Shown here one piece after another: positions 27,743-36,391 of a stretch of 64,000 nt of DNA. Source of the DNA: Fodinibacter sp963833495. GTDB lineage: Bacteria; Actinomycetota; Actinomycetes; Actinomycetales; Dermatophilaceae. The stretch is taken from assembly GCA_963833495.1 (NCBI GenBank), contig CAWHYJ010000004.1:62001-126000 (forward strand), read 5' to 3'. Each line of letters begins with the position of its first letter. The first letter of the stretch is position 1. The position numbers and the translations under genes were made by a program. The notes under the pieces are model-generated. The model searched no databases. It saw only the letters and a program-made list of their open reading frames with translations, and was not told the DNA's origin.

Positions 27743-28192
27743 ATGAGCTTCTCCTCGTTCAGCCCCGACGACGACACCCCCGTCTTCGTCATCTCGGTCG
27801 CCGCCCAGCTCGCGGGCATGCACGCGCAGACCCTGCGCCAGTACGACCGGCTCGGGCTCGTCACCCCTTCGCGCACGAGCGGCGGGGGCCGGCGCTACTC
27901 CCAGCGCGACGTCGCCCTGCTCCGCGAGGTGCAGCGGCTCTCGCAGGAGGAGGGCGTCTCGCTGCCCGGCATCGCCCGCATCCTCGAGCTCGAGGACCAG
28001 GTGCTCGCGCTGCGCGCCCGGGTGGCCGAGCTCTCGGCCGAGCTCGACGGGGCCCGGACCAGTGCCGGTCGCGGCCCCCGGGTGTTCTCGGTGTCCCCGA
28101 GCGGTGACGTGTATGCCGCCCGGCTAGGTGAGCGCCCCCGGCACGACCGCTCGACCGCGCTGGTGGTGTGGCGCCCCAAGCACAGCGGCTGA
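27743..28192 (+). CDS. hspR: Heat-shock repressor HspR (MerR family)
   Basis: 149 residues. The MerR helix-turn-helix is VFVISVAAQLAGMHAQTLRQ then YDRLGLVTPSRTSGGGRRYS, typical of HspR. A leucine-rich coiled segment (LELEDQVLALRARVAELSAEL) follows, with a basic C-terminal tail. HspR binds HAIR sites; such sites occur here before dnaK (24039-24059) and clpB (32559-32579). Start ATG 27743 lies 14 bp after dnaJ, with GGGAG upstream. Last gene of the operon. Confidence 0.95.
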   Translation: MSFSSFSPDDDTPVFVISVAAQLAGMHAQTLRQYDRLGLVTPSRTSGGGRRYSQRDVALLREVQRLSQEEGVSLPGIARILELEDQVLALRARVAELSAELDGARTSAGRGPRVFSVSPSGDVYAARLGERPRHDRSTALVVWRPKHSG

Positions 28193-28249
28193 CGCGCGGC
28201 ACGGCATCCGGCGCCCAACCGACCCGGCCGGCATCCCAGACGCCGCACG

Positions 28250-28311
28250 CGCACGCAGAACTTCGGGTGCCGCGCAGCGATTGCTGCGTGGCACCCGAAG
28301 TCGTGCGTGCG
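28250..28311. terminator. Long bidirectional hairpin between hspR and a convergent gene
   Basis: The arms 28250-28278 and 28283-28311 are near-perfect inverses (centre ACTTCGGGTGCC and GGCACCCGAAGT, loop GATT). There is no U-tract. Position between convergent stops suggests termination of both the dnaK operon and the opposing gene. Confidence 0.7.
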
Positions 28312-28317
28312 CTGGGG

Positions 28318-29313
28318 TCAGTGCGTCTCGAGCCGGGTGATCCAGTAGGAGGCGGTGTCGGGCGTCGGGTTGCCGAACCGCGCGTTGACCGCCCAGAGCG
28401 AGCCCGCCGCGAAGGTCGCGGTCGAGGGCACGTCGAGCGTCGGGTCGGTGAGCGTCCCCTGCGCAGTGGCAACCCAGTGGTCGTGGCGGCGCCGCAGCCG
28501 GAACACCGACACGGCGTTCCCACCGTTGCCCCGCACGTCGTACAGGGTGTTGCCGACGAGCACGAGGCCGTCACCACTGACCGGCCGCGGGCCGCCGCTG
28601 ACGACGATCTCGCGGGTCACGCCCGTGCGCGGGTCGACCTGCCACAGCCCGCCAGCGGTGCTGTTGTTGAGCACGAGCGACCCGTCGGACAGCTCGCGGA
28701 TGCCGTTGGCGCCGAAGGTTCCCGCGGCGGTCGCCGGCCAGTCGCCGACCAGCCTGACGAAGGTGGGGGCGCTGCCCGCGAGAAGCCCACGACGGTTCAG
28801 CGCGATCCGCCCGAGCCGGTCGACCGAGGAGTCGGTGAACCACACAGCGTGCTCGGTGACCACGAGGTCGTTGAGGAAACCGCCGCCGGGCACCAGCACG
28901 TCGGCCACGACTGCACCGGTGCGCCCGTCGACCGCCCAGACGTGCGACTCCGCGCCCAGGCTGCCCACCGCCCAGACGAGCCCCGTGCGCCGGTCGAAGT
29001 ACAGCCCGCGCAGTGACCGCCCGGTGGCGGCGGCGAGCAGCACCCGGGTGCCACCACCCCGCAGGTCGCCGGTGACGATGCGGCCGTCCGAGACCGAGCC
29101 GACGTAGAACGTCGTGCCTGGGCCCGAGGTGATGCCCTCTGGGCGGATGCCGTCGGGCAGGGCCACGGTGTCAGGGAAGCCGCGGCGCCCGTGCCGGCCG
29201 TCATCGGCGTATGCGGGGCCGGCCAGGGCGGCGGTGGTCGCGGCGGCAGCCAGCGTGATGGCGCCGCGACGGGTCAGAGCGTGGTCGTTCACAGTGTTGT
29301 TGGAAGCAGCCAT
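28318..29313 (-). CDS. Secreted SMP-30/gluconolactonase-like beta-propeller protein (Tat signal)
   Basis: 331 residues. The N-terminal signal TRRGAITLAAAATTAALAGP then AYA has a twin-arginine pair, so Tat export is likely, with cleavage near AYA-DD. The mature part shows propeller-like repeats: GIRPEGITSGPGTTFYVGSV, RGLYFDRRTGLVWAVGS, LNDLVVTEHAVWFTDSSVDR and DGLVLVGNTLYDVRGN. This resembles SMP-30/NHL-type superoxide dismutase-like or lactonase propellers, whose activity is not known here. ATG 29313 is chosen; an in-frame ATG at 29337 is possible. Confidence 0.72.
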   Translation of the reverse strand: MAASNNTVNDHALTRRGAITLAAAATTAALAGPAYADDGRHGRRGFPDTVALPDGIRPEGITSGPGTTFYVGSVSDGRIVTGDLRGGGTRVLLAAATGRSLRGLYFDRRTGLVWAVGSLGAESHVWAVDGRTGAVVADVLVPGGGFLNDLVVTEHAVWFTDSSVDRLGRIALNRRGLLAGSAPTFVRLVGDWPATAAGTFGANGIRELSDGSLVLNNSTAGGLWQVDPRTGVTREIVVSGGPRPVSGDGLVLVGNTLYDVRGNGGNAVSVFRLRRRHDHWVATAQGTLTDPTLDVPSTATFAAGSLWAVNARFGNPTPDTASYWITRLETH

Positions 29314-29373
29314 GGTCCATCGTGCGTCAGGCATCTGCGCTGGTGAAGGGCACGCTGCAGGTCCATTGGTAGC

Positions 29374-29388
29374 GGACAGTAACTGTCC
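29374..29388. promoter_or_regulatory. Perfect 15-bp palindrome, probable operator
   Basis: GGACAGT-A-ACTGTCC lies in the divergent gap between the secreted propeller gene and the glyoxalase gene, 25 bases before the latter. The size and symmetry suggest a dimeric repressor site. No regulator gene is adjacent. Confidence 0.5.
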
Positions 29389-29412
29389 TCCATCCTGTCT
29401 AACGTCGTGGGC

Positions 29413-29802
29413 ATGGAGATGAGACTGGAGCTTGTGATGGTGCCCGTGACCGACGTCGACCGGGCCAGGGACTTCTACGAAAAGGTCGGGTTCACGATCG
29501 ACCACGACCGCACCGTGAGTGACGACATCCGGTTCGTGCAGCTGACCCCACCCGGGTCGGGCTGCTCGATCGCCGTCGGCCGCGGGCTGACCGCGATGGC
29601 GCCCGGGTCGCTCGACAACCTGCAGATGGTGGTGCCCGACGCGGATGCCGTCTACGCCGAGCTGCGCGGGCGCGGCATCCCCGTCGAGGGGGTGACCGAC
29701 CTCGCGTGGGGGCGCTTCGTGTTCTTCAGCGACCCCGACGGCAACCGGTGGGCGCTGCAGGAGCTGCCCGACTACGCGGCGAACGCGCAGCGCCAGGGCT
29801 GA
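29413..29802 (+). CDS. VOC/glyoxalase family protein
   Basis: 129 residues, a single glyoxalase/bleomycin-resistance fold unit pair. It begins LELVMVPVTDVDRARDFYEK then VGF and has DNLQMVVPDADAVYAELRGR and VFFSDPDGNRWALQELP. These are the usual metal-binding-fold hallmarks; the substrate is unknown. ATG 29413 is used; GTG 29407 is also in frame. It is divergent from the propeller gene across the 15-bp palindrome. Confidence 0.82.
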   Translation: MEMRLELVMVPVTDVDRARDFYEKVGFTIDHDRTVSDDIRFVQLTPPGSGCSIAVGRGLTAMAPGSLDNLQMVVPDADAVYAELRGRGIPVEGVTDLAWGRFVFFSDPDGNRWALQELPDYAANAQRQG

Positions 29803-29880
29803 GCCCGGTCGGTCGGCCGCCGGATGCCGCGTGCGCACCCGGGTACGCACGCCGGCATCCCTGGCCTGGCTCCGCGCCGG

Positions 29881-30678
29881 TCAGGCGACCTGGCCGCGGT
29901 GCTCACGAGCGGCGGCCACGAGGACGACGACGGCGGCGACCACAGCTGCGGCGGCCACCACGACCGAGCGCGGCTCGGCGGCCAGCCGGCCGTAGGCGAT
30001 CCACAGCAGCCCCCATGCCATCGCCCCGGCGACCGCCCACCGGCCGCCGAGCTGCCGCGCGAGGAGCACCCCGACGCCGGCGGCGACGGCGAGCACGACG
30101 ACGGCGGCGAGCTCGGCGACGAGCCCGCCCGGGTCGGCTCCGCTGGCGACCAGCGCGGCGGTGACGTTGGCGCACGCTGCGACGGCGACCCAGCCGAGGT
30201 AGAGCCCGAACGTGCCGTCGACGAGCACGGTCTCGCCGTGCCCGTAGCTGGGGTGCTCCTGCAGGCGACGCACGAGCACGCCCAGGGTGACCACGAGGGC
30301 CGCCATCACCACCACGCTCGCCCAGATCCAGTCCTGCTGGGTCACGAGCAGCCAGGCGGCGTTGAGCACCATGGATGCCGCGGCCAGCCACCCGATGGCC
30401 CGGTGGCGGGGCTCGGCGGTCTGGGTCGGCAACCACTGGTAGATCGTGAAGCCGGCCAGCCCGAGGTAGATGGGCGTCCAGATGCCGAAGGCCGGGCCGG
30501 CCGGGGCGATCAGGGTGGCGTCGGCGGCCAGCGCCCCGCCCGAGGACTCCGCCACCCGGGTGCCGATCACGCCCACGCCCACCAGCGTGCCGACCACGCA
30601 GAAGACCTCTGCGACGGTGACCGTGAGCTGGCGCAGGCGGTCGGCCGGGACGACGGCGGTGCTGGTGGCGGTGCTCAT
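29881..30678 (-). CDS. TspO/MBR-like tryptophan-rich membrane protein
   Basis: 265 residues with about seven or eight membrane segments. PAGPAFGIWTPIYLGLAGFT then IYQWL is the usual opening of actinobacterial TspO-related proteins, and later helices are rich in Trp (LNAAWLLVTQQDWIW, AMAWGLLWIAYGRL). It is longer than classical five-helix TspO, so its role is uncertain. ATG 30678 follows GGTGGAA. The gene is divergent from the LCP gene. Confidence 0.7.
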   Translation of the reverse strand: MSTATSTAVVPADRLRQLTVTVAEVFCVVGTLVGVGVIGTRVAESSGGALAADATLIAPAGPAFGIWTPIYLGLAGFTIYQWLPTQTAEPRHRAIGWLAAASMVLNAAWLLVTQQDWIWASVVVMAALVVTLGVLVRRLQEHPSYGHGETVLVDGTFGLYLGWVAVAACANVTAALVASGADPGGLVAELAAVVVLAVAAGVGVLLARQLGGRWAVAGAMAWGLLWIAYGRLAAEPRSVVVAAAAVVAAVVVLVAAAREHRGQVA

Positions 30679-30848
30679 GGGCACATTCCACCACGCACCC
30701 CGACCGTGTCCTTCGACACGTCGTCGTGGGTGCCGCCCAGCGAGGGACAGGGTTCTCCCAGAGTTCACGGCTATCCTCGGGGGGTCAGGCGCCTGCCCTG
30801 CGGTAGTAGACCGCGCCCTGACCTGCCACGCGACCAGATTGGTGGGCC

Positions 30849-32372
30849 ATGCCCGAAGAGCTGCCGAGCTCGACGCAGCGGCCGGGTGATCCCGAGCCGT
30901 CGACGAGCCGCGCCGAGATGCGCTACCCCCCGGGGGCGTACTACCGGCGCATCGCTCTGGGCACCGTGCTGCCGGGCGCCGGCCTGCTGGGCACCCGGTG
31001 GAAGGTGCTCGGCTGGCTGCTCGTGCTCGGGTCGCTGGCCGCCGGTGCCTGGGCGCTGTTCCGGGCCGGGCAGGGGGGCCTGGTGCGCTCGGTGCTCAAC
31101 GTCGCCGTGCAGCCCGAGCTGCTGCAGTGGGTGGGCGTGGGCATCGCCGTCGGTGCCGTGCTGTGGATCGGCTCCATCGTGCTCACTGCGGAGCAGTCCT
31201 GGCCGCGCCGCCGCAGCGGTCGCGTCGGCCGGGTGCTCTTCGCACTCGCCGCGTGCACCCTGGTCGCCGCGCCGTCGGCCCTGGCCGTGCGCTACCTCGA
31301 CGTGCAGTCCTCGGTCATCGACTCGGTGTTCGCCGACGACAGCCCGAGCGAGCGACGCGACGTCGCGCTCGCCAACACCGCGGCGCAGGACCCGTGGGCC
31401 GACGTGCCGCGGGTCAATACGCTGCTGATCGGCTCCGACGCCGGCAAGGAGCGCTGGGGCACCCGCACCGACTCGATGATGGTCGTCAGCACCAACACCA
31501 AGACCGGTGACACCCTCCTCATCGGCATCCCGCGAAACCTCGAGCGCGTGCCCTTCCCCCAGAGCAACCCGCTGCACGCGCTCTACCCCAACGGCTACGA
31601 CTGTGGCGACCAGTGCCTGATGAACGGCATCTGGACCCTGGCCGAGGGCCGTCCAGACCTCTTCCCGGGCGTCAAGAACCCCGGCCGCAAGTCGACCGTC
31701 GACGTCGTCGGAGAGATCACCGGCCTGGACATCAACCAGTCGGTCGTCATCAACCTGCGCGGCTTCCGGGCGCTGGTCGACGCGATGGGCGGCGTCGACG
31801 TCAACGTGCAGCAGCGCGTCTGCGTCGAGTGCCACACCTCCTCAAGCGGCGGCGTCTCGTTCACGAGCGACAAGCGCGAGTACATCGAGCCCGGGCTGCA
31901 GCACCTCGACGGTAAGCACGCCCTCTGGTATGCCCGGTCGCGCGCAGGCAGCGACGACTTCAGCCGGATGCGGCGTCAGCGCTGCGTCGCCGGCGCGCTG
32001 ATGCAGCAGGCCGACCCGGTCGGGCTGCTGCAGAGCTACCCGCAGCTGGCGAAGGTCGTCAAGAACAACGTGAGCATCGACATCCCCCGTGACGAGCTGT
32101 CGGCCTGGGTCGACCTGGCGCTGCGCATCCAGAAGGGCGGCTCGATCCGCTCGCTGCCTCTCACGGCCGACGTCGTGCGCCCGGGCAACCCCGACTTCGC
32201 GAAGATCCGGGCAGTGGTCAAGAAGGGCCTGACGCAGCCGGCCCCGGCCCCGAGCACGTCGGCTTCGCCCACCCCGAAGCCCTCGACCACGAAGAAGCCG
32301 GGCAAGCCCACCCCCACCCCCACCGCCACGCCCGACGACTCCCAGGCCGTCTCGCTCGCCGCCACCTGCTGA
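30849..32372 (+). CDS. LytR-CpsA-Psr (LCP) family cell-wall glycopolymer transferase
   Basis: 507 residues. The N-terminal ~155 residues hold several hydrophobic segments (LGWLLVLGSLAAGAWALF, VGVGIAVGAVLWIGSIV, LFALAACTLVAAPSALAV). The extracytoplasmic LCP domain covers about 188-400 with NTLLIGSDAGKERWGTRTDS, DTLLIGIPRNLERVPFP, LRGFRALVDAMGGVDV and ALWYARSRAGSDDFSRMRRQ. The tail is Thr/Pro/Lys-rich. The conserved Arg and Asp of the lipid-phosphate site are present. LCP enzymes attach glycopolymers to peptidoglycan. A TATCCT -10 lies about 75 bases upstream. Confidence 0.92.
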   Translation: MPEELPSSTQRPGDPEPSTSRAEMRYPPGAYYRRIALGTVLPGAGLLGTRWKVLGWLLVLGSLAAGAWALFRAGQGGLVRSVLNVAVQPELLQWVGVGIAVGAVLWIGSIVLTAEQSWPRRRSGRVGRVLFALAACTLVAAPSALAVRYLDVQSSVIDSVFADDSPSERRDVALANTAAQDPWADVPRVNTLLIGSDAGKERWGTRTDSMMVVSTNTKTGDTLLIGIPRNLERVPFPQSNPLHALYPNGYDCGDQCLMNGIWTLAEGRPDLFPGVKNPGRKSTVDVVGEITGLDINQSVVINLRGFRALVDAMGGVDVNVQQRVCVECHTSSSGGVSFTSDKREYIEPGLQHLDGKHALWYARSRAGSDDFSRMRRQRCVAGALMQQADPVGLLQSYPQLAKVVKNNVSIDIPRDELSAWVDLALRIQKGGSIRSLPLTADVVRPGNPDFAKIRAVVKKGLTQPAPAPSTSASPTPKPSTTKKPGKPTPTPTATPDDSQAVSLAATC

Positions 32373-32558
32373 CCGGGCTCAGGCGCCTGTCCGTCCAGGG
32401 CACGGGACCAGTGGTTGCCGGGTGCCTACCGTCGGCGGGCCACCTGCACCCGATGAGTCCGACGCTCTCTCGGGTTCGGGCCGGGGCACAGCGAAGGGCG
32501 CGCGGTTTCGCCGGCGAGGGACACGGCATCCTTGGTCACGTTCGCGGCGACAGCGAGA

Positions 32559-32579
32559 CTTGAGCGGAATACACTCAAC
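32559..32579 (+). promoter_or_regulatory. HAIR operator upstream of clpB
   Basis: CTTGAGC-N7-ACTCAAC matches the HspR-associated inverted repeat with two half-site mismatches. It lies 61 bases before the clpB ATG, so clpB should belong to the same HspR regulon as dnaK. Confidence 0.88.
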
Positions 32580-32640
32580 TTTGGCAGGGTTTCCGTGTAG
32601 GAACCCGAACCCACCGTCCCTCGCTCGAGGAGAGTCCCGC

Positions 32641-35193
32641 ATGGAGCTCAAGCCCACCACCAAGGTGGCCGAGGCCCTGGCCGTCGCCCAGCGCGCGGCG
32701 CAGGCCGCCGGTCACCCCGAGATCACCCCCGCCCACCTCGCCCTGGCGCTCGCCGAGCAGGAGGGCACCACCACGCCCGCCCTGCTCGCCGCCGCGGGAA
32801 GCTCGGCCGAGGGCATGGCGGCCACCGCCCGCTCGGTGCTGGGTGGGATGCCGCGCACGACCGGCGCGACCGTCGGCAGCCCCGCACTGGGCCAAGCGGC
32901 GCTCTCGGTGCTGCAGCACGCGTCGACCCTCATGGCCGCACGTGGTGACACCTACCTCTCGACCGACGTGCTGCTCCTTGCGCTCCTCGAGAAGGGGGCC
33001 GTGCAGGGCGACGCGAAGGCCCTCGAGGCCCAGATCGACCACCTGCGCGGGGGCGCCAAGGTGGCCAGCGAGGACCCGGAGGCGACGGGGGAGGCCCTGG
33101 CGAAGTACGGCACGGACCTCACCGAGGCCGCCCGCGAGGGCCGGCTCGACCCGGTGATCGGCCGCGACGACGAGATCCGGCGCGTGGTGCAGGTGCTGTC
33201 GCGGCGCACCAAGAACAACCCGGTGCTCATCGGCGAGCCCGGCGTCGGCAAGACCGCCGTCGTCGAGGGACTGGCCCAGCGCATCGTCGACGGCGACGTG
33301 CCCGAGTCCCTGCGCGGCAAGCGGCTCATCGCGCTCGACCTCGGAGCCATGGTGGCCGGCGCGAAGTACCGCGGTGAGTTCGAGGAGCGGCTCAAGGCCG
33401 TGCTCGAGGAGATCAAGGAGTCGGCCGGGCAGGTCGTCACCTTCATCGACGAGCTGCACACCGTCGTGGGCGCCGGCGCGACCGGCGAGTCGGCGATGGA
33501 CGCCAGCAACATGCTCAAGCCGATGCTCGCCCGCGGTGAGCTGCGGCTGGTCGGCGCGACCACCCTCGACGAGTTCCGCGAGCACGTCGAGAAGGACCCC
33601 GCGCTCGAGCGGCGCTTCCAGCAGGTGTTCGTCGGCGAGCCGTCGGTGGAGGACACCATCGCCATCCTGCGCGGCCTCAAGGAGCGCTACGAGGCGCACC
33701 ACAAGGTCGAGATCGAGGACAGCGCGCTCGTCGCTGCGGCTGCCCTGTCCGACCGCTACATCTCCGGCCGCCAGCTGCCCGACAAGGCCATCGACCTCGT
33801 CGATGAGGCCGCCTCGCGGCTGCGGATGGAGATCGACTCCAGCCCGGTCGAGATCGACGTGCTCCGGCGCGCCGTCGACCGGCTGAAGATGGAGGAGCTG
33901 CACCTCGCCAAGGAGACCGACGCGGCGTCGGTCGAGCGGCTCGACCGGTTGCGTGCCGACCTCGCCGAGAAGACCGAGGAGCTCGCGGCGCTCACCGCGC
34001 GCTGGGAGTCGGAGAAGTCGGGGCTGAACCGGGTCGGTGACCTCAAGGCCCGGCTCGACGACCTGCGCACCCAGGCGGAGCGGCTGCAGCGCGAGGGCGA
34101 CTACGAGGGCGCGTCGCGCCTGCTCTATGGCGAGATCCCTTCTCTGGAGGCCGAGCTCGACGCGGCCCAGCAGGCCGAGACGGCCACGGCATCCACCGAC
34201 CTGATGGTCAAGGAGCGGGTCGGGGCCGACGACATCGCCGAGGTCATCTCGGCGTGGACCGGCATCCCGGCCGGCCGCCTGCTGCAGGGCGAGACCGAGA
34301 AGCTGCTCTCGATGGAGTCGCTCATCGGTGCCCGCCTGATCGGCCAGACCGAGGCAGTGCGCGCGGTGTCGGATGCCGTGCGCCGATCCCGCGCGGGCGT
34401 GGCCGACCCCGACCGCCCGACCGGCTCGTTCCTGTTCCTCGGCCCCACCGGTGTCGGCAAGACCGAGCTCGCCAAGTCGCTCGCCGACTTCCTCTTCGAC
34501 GACGAGCGCGCGATGGTGCGCATCGACATGTCGGAGTACTCCGAGCGGCACGCGGTGGCTCGGCTGATCGGCGCGCCGCCCGGTTACGTCGGCTACGAGG
34601 AGGGCGGCCAGCTCACCGAGGCGGTGCGGCGCCGGCCCTACTCGGTGGTGCTGCTCGACGAGGTCGAGAAGGCCCACCCCGAGACGTTCGACATCCTGCT
34701 CCAGGTGCTCGACGACGGTCGGCTCACGGACGGGCAGGGCCGCACGGTCGACTTCCGCAACGTCATCCTGGTGATGACCTCGAACCTCGGCTCGCAGTAC
34801 CTCGTCGACCCGACGCTCGAGCCCGGGGCCAAGCACGAGGCCGTGATGGCGGCGGTGCGCCAGGCCTTCAAGCCGGAGTTCCTCAACCGGCTCGACGAGG
34901 TCGTGGTCTTCGACCCGCTGTCGACAGGTGAGCTGGCCCGCATCGTCGACCTGCAAGTGCGTGCCCTCGCGACGCGGCTGCACGACCGTCGGATCAGCCT
35001 GGAGGTGTCGGACCCGGCCAAGGCTTGGCTCGCCGAGCAGGGGTACGACCCGGCCTACGGCGCCCGGCCGCTTCGCCGGCTGGTGCAGCGCGAGATCGGC
35101 GACCGGCTGGCCCGGGCGCTGCTGGCAGGCGACGTCCGCGACGGCGACACCGTGGTGGTCGACCTCGGCGAAGCCGGCCTCCTCCTCCGCTGA
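32641..35193 (+). CDS. clpB: ATP-dependent disaggregase ClpB
   Basis: 850 residues, normal for ClpB. The Clp N domain is at 1-145. AAA module 1 has Walker A GEPGVGKT near residue 197 and Walker B FIDELH near 267. The middle coiled-coil domain is at about 400-520 (LHLAKETDAASVERLDRL, ARWESEKSG). AAA module 2 has Walker A GPTGVGKTE near 600 and pore loop GYVGYEEGG. There is no IGF/L ClpP loop, as expected for ClpB. ATG 32641 follows GAGGAGAG. It rescues aggregated proteins together with DnaK/DnaJ/GrpE, and shares HspR control through the HAIR site at 32559-32579. Confidence 0.97.
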   Translation: MELKPTTKVAEALAVAQRAAQAAGHPEITPAHLALALAEQEGTTTPALLAAAGSSAEGMAATARSVLGGMPRTTGATVGSPALGQAALSVLQHASTLMAARGDTYLSTDVLLLALLEKGAVQGDAKALEAQIDHLRGGAKVASEDPEATGEALAKYGTDLTEAAREGRLDPVIGRDDEIRRVVQVLSRRTKNNPVLIGEPGVGKTAVVEGLAQRIVDGDVPESLRGKRLIALDLGAMVAGAKYRGEFEERLKAVLEEIKESAGQVVTFIDELHTVVGAGATGESAMDASNMLKPMLARGELRLVGATTLDEFREHVEKDPALERRFQQVFVGEPSVEDTIAILRGLKERYEAHHKVEIEDSALVAAAALSDRYISGRQLPDKAIDLVDEAASRLRMEIDSSPVEIDVLRRAVDRLKMEELHLAKETDAASVERLDRLRADLAEKTEELAALTARWESEKSGLNRVGDLKARLDDLRTQAERLQREGDYEGASRLLYGEIPSLEAELDAAQQAETATASTDLMVKERVGADDIAEVISAWTGIPAGRLLQGETEKLLSMESLIGARLIGQTEAVRAVSDAVRRSRAGVADPDRPTGSFLFLGPTGVGKTELAKSLADFLFDDERAMVRIDMSEYSERHAVARLIGAPPGYVGYEEGGQLTEAVRRRPYSVVLLDEVEKAHPETFDILLQVLDDGRLTDGQGRTVDFRNVILVMTSNLGSQYLVDPTLEPGAKHEAVMAAVRQAFKPEFLNRLDEVVVFDPLSTGELARIVDLQVRALATRLHDRRISLEVSDPAKAWLAEQGYDPAYGARPLRRLVQREIGDRLARALLAGDVRDGDTVVVDLGEAGLLLR

Positions 35194-35227
35194 GATCAGC
35201 CCGCTGAGCGCACGCCCCGGGGCAAAG

Positions 35228-35460
35228 TCGACCAATAGGTCGATCTTGTCCCTGGCACGCAGAACATGCGGGGCAACGTTGACCTATTGGTCGATCTTGC
35301 TTCGGGGCCACGCTGAACCTGCGGGGGCGACGTTGACCTATTGGTCGATTTTGCCCCGCACAGGCCATCCGACTTCGTGCGGGTCTCCCACCCACGGACA
35401 GCCACTGATTGCGGATCGCCCACGCCCGGCTCCGTACCGACATCGCCCAATAGGTCAATC
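35228..35460. repeat. Intergenic repeat family B, locus B3 (four copies)
   Basis: Copies: TCGACCAATAGGTCGATC at 35228-35245; inverted TTGACCTATTGGTCGATC from 35279; inverted TTGACCTATTGGTCGATT from 35333; and a variant CGCCCAATAGGTCAATC ending at 35460. The last copy is embedded among family A arms. The locus follows clpB in a 417-bp gap that holds no gene apart from these repeats. Confidence 0.85.
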
Positions 35461-35587
35461 TCGGGACGCCCCGTCTCCCGCTGATGGCAGTCAGCCACCC
35501 CTGGCTCCGCACTGATTGCGGATCGCCCAGCCACCGGCCCTCGAAAGGGGCGCCCCGTGAGGTAGGGATCCGCAATCAGTCGGGGAT
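35364..35587. repeat. Intergenic palindrome family A, locus A5 (array interleaved with family B)
   Basis: Left-type arms are at 35364-35390 (GACTTCGTGCGGGTC core), 35401-35422 (CACTGATTGCGGATCGCCCA) and 35506-35530 (same core). A right-type arm at 35561-35587 reads GGTAGGGATCCGCAATCAGT then CGGGG. The 35506-35587 pair forms a clean inverted repeat. A family B copy interrupts the array at 35441-35460, suggesting insertion of one element among the other. Confidence 0.78.
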
Positions 35588-35610
35588 GGGGTGCGGTTAC
35601 TGTTGCCGCC

Positions 35611-36391
35611 ATGCGCCGACGCCCCACCCTCGCCTTGCGCCGACGCCCCACCCCCGCCCTGCGCCGACGCCCCACCCCCGCCCTGCGCGGACGCCGTCGT
35701 GTCGACCGCCGTTGCGGGTTCCCTCGCCCTCGGCGTGGTGCTCGCGCTCACCGGCTGCTCGAGTGACGCCCCCGAGGCCCCGGCGCAGAGCCCGACGGAG
35801 CAGCTGGCCGCCGCCAAGACAGCATTCGACGCTGCCAAGACCGTGCAGCTCGACCTGTCCAGCCGCGACGTGCCGCCCCGCGAGAACGGCGTCACCGCCG
35901 CCAAGGGCTCCGGCGTCATCAGCACCACCGAGCCGGCCTTCCAGGGCACCATCACCGGCACCATCAAGGGGCTGGCCGGCACCATCGAAGTCGTCGCGAT
36001 CGGCGAGACGGCCTACCTGAAGTTCTTCACGCCGGACTACAAGAAGACCGACCTCGACACGCTGAACGCGCCGAACCCCGCGATGTTCTTCGACCCGGCC
36101 ACCGGCATCTCCTCCCTCCTGCCGCAGACCGCGAACCCCAAGGATGACGGGCAGACGCGCTCGGGCCAGGAGGTGCTGACCAAGATCAGCGGCACGCTGC
36201 CGGGCCCGACCATCGAGAAGCTGTTCCACCTCGGCGACGGCACCGGCACCTTCGCCGTGAGCTACGGCATCACCGACTCCGACCAGCTGCGCACCGCGAC
36301 CCTGAAGGGGCCGTTCTTCCCTGGCTCCGAGGCGACCTACGTGCTGGTGCTCACCGCCTACGGGGCCCCCGTTGAGATCACCCGCCCCTAG
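35611..36391 (+). CDS. LprG/LppX-like lipoprotein, with an apparent +1 frameshift in the signal peptide
   Basis: The mature domain (SPTEQLAAAKTAFDAAKTVQ then LDLSSRDVPP, ISTTEPAFQGTITGTIKG, AVSYGITDSDQLRTATLKGP) fits the LppX_LprAFG lipid-binding fold. The lipobox is LALTGC. ATG 35611 opens a basic n-region of three RRRPTxAL units, but in another frame. Removing one G of 35689-35690 joins it as PALRDAVVSTAVAGSLALG then VVLALTGC, a classic signal peptide. If the sequence is correct, GTG 35699 is the only close start and leaves no positive n-region. In mycobacteria LprG works with the P55 exporter; here a P55-like MFS gene overlaps the 3' end. Confidence 0.75.
35612..35684 (+). repeat. Three tandem ~24-bp units at the 5' end of the lipoprotein gene
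   Basis: Three units based on GCGCCGACGCCCCACCCCCG then CCCT follow the ATG at 35611. They code for RRRPTLAL, RRRPTPAL and RRRPTPAL. The repeat lengthens the positively charged start of the signal peptide. Confidence 0.85.
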
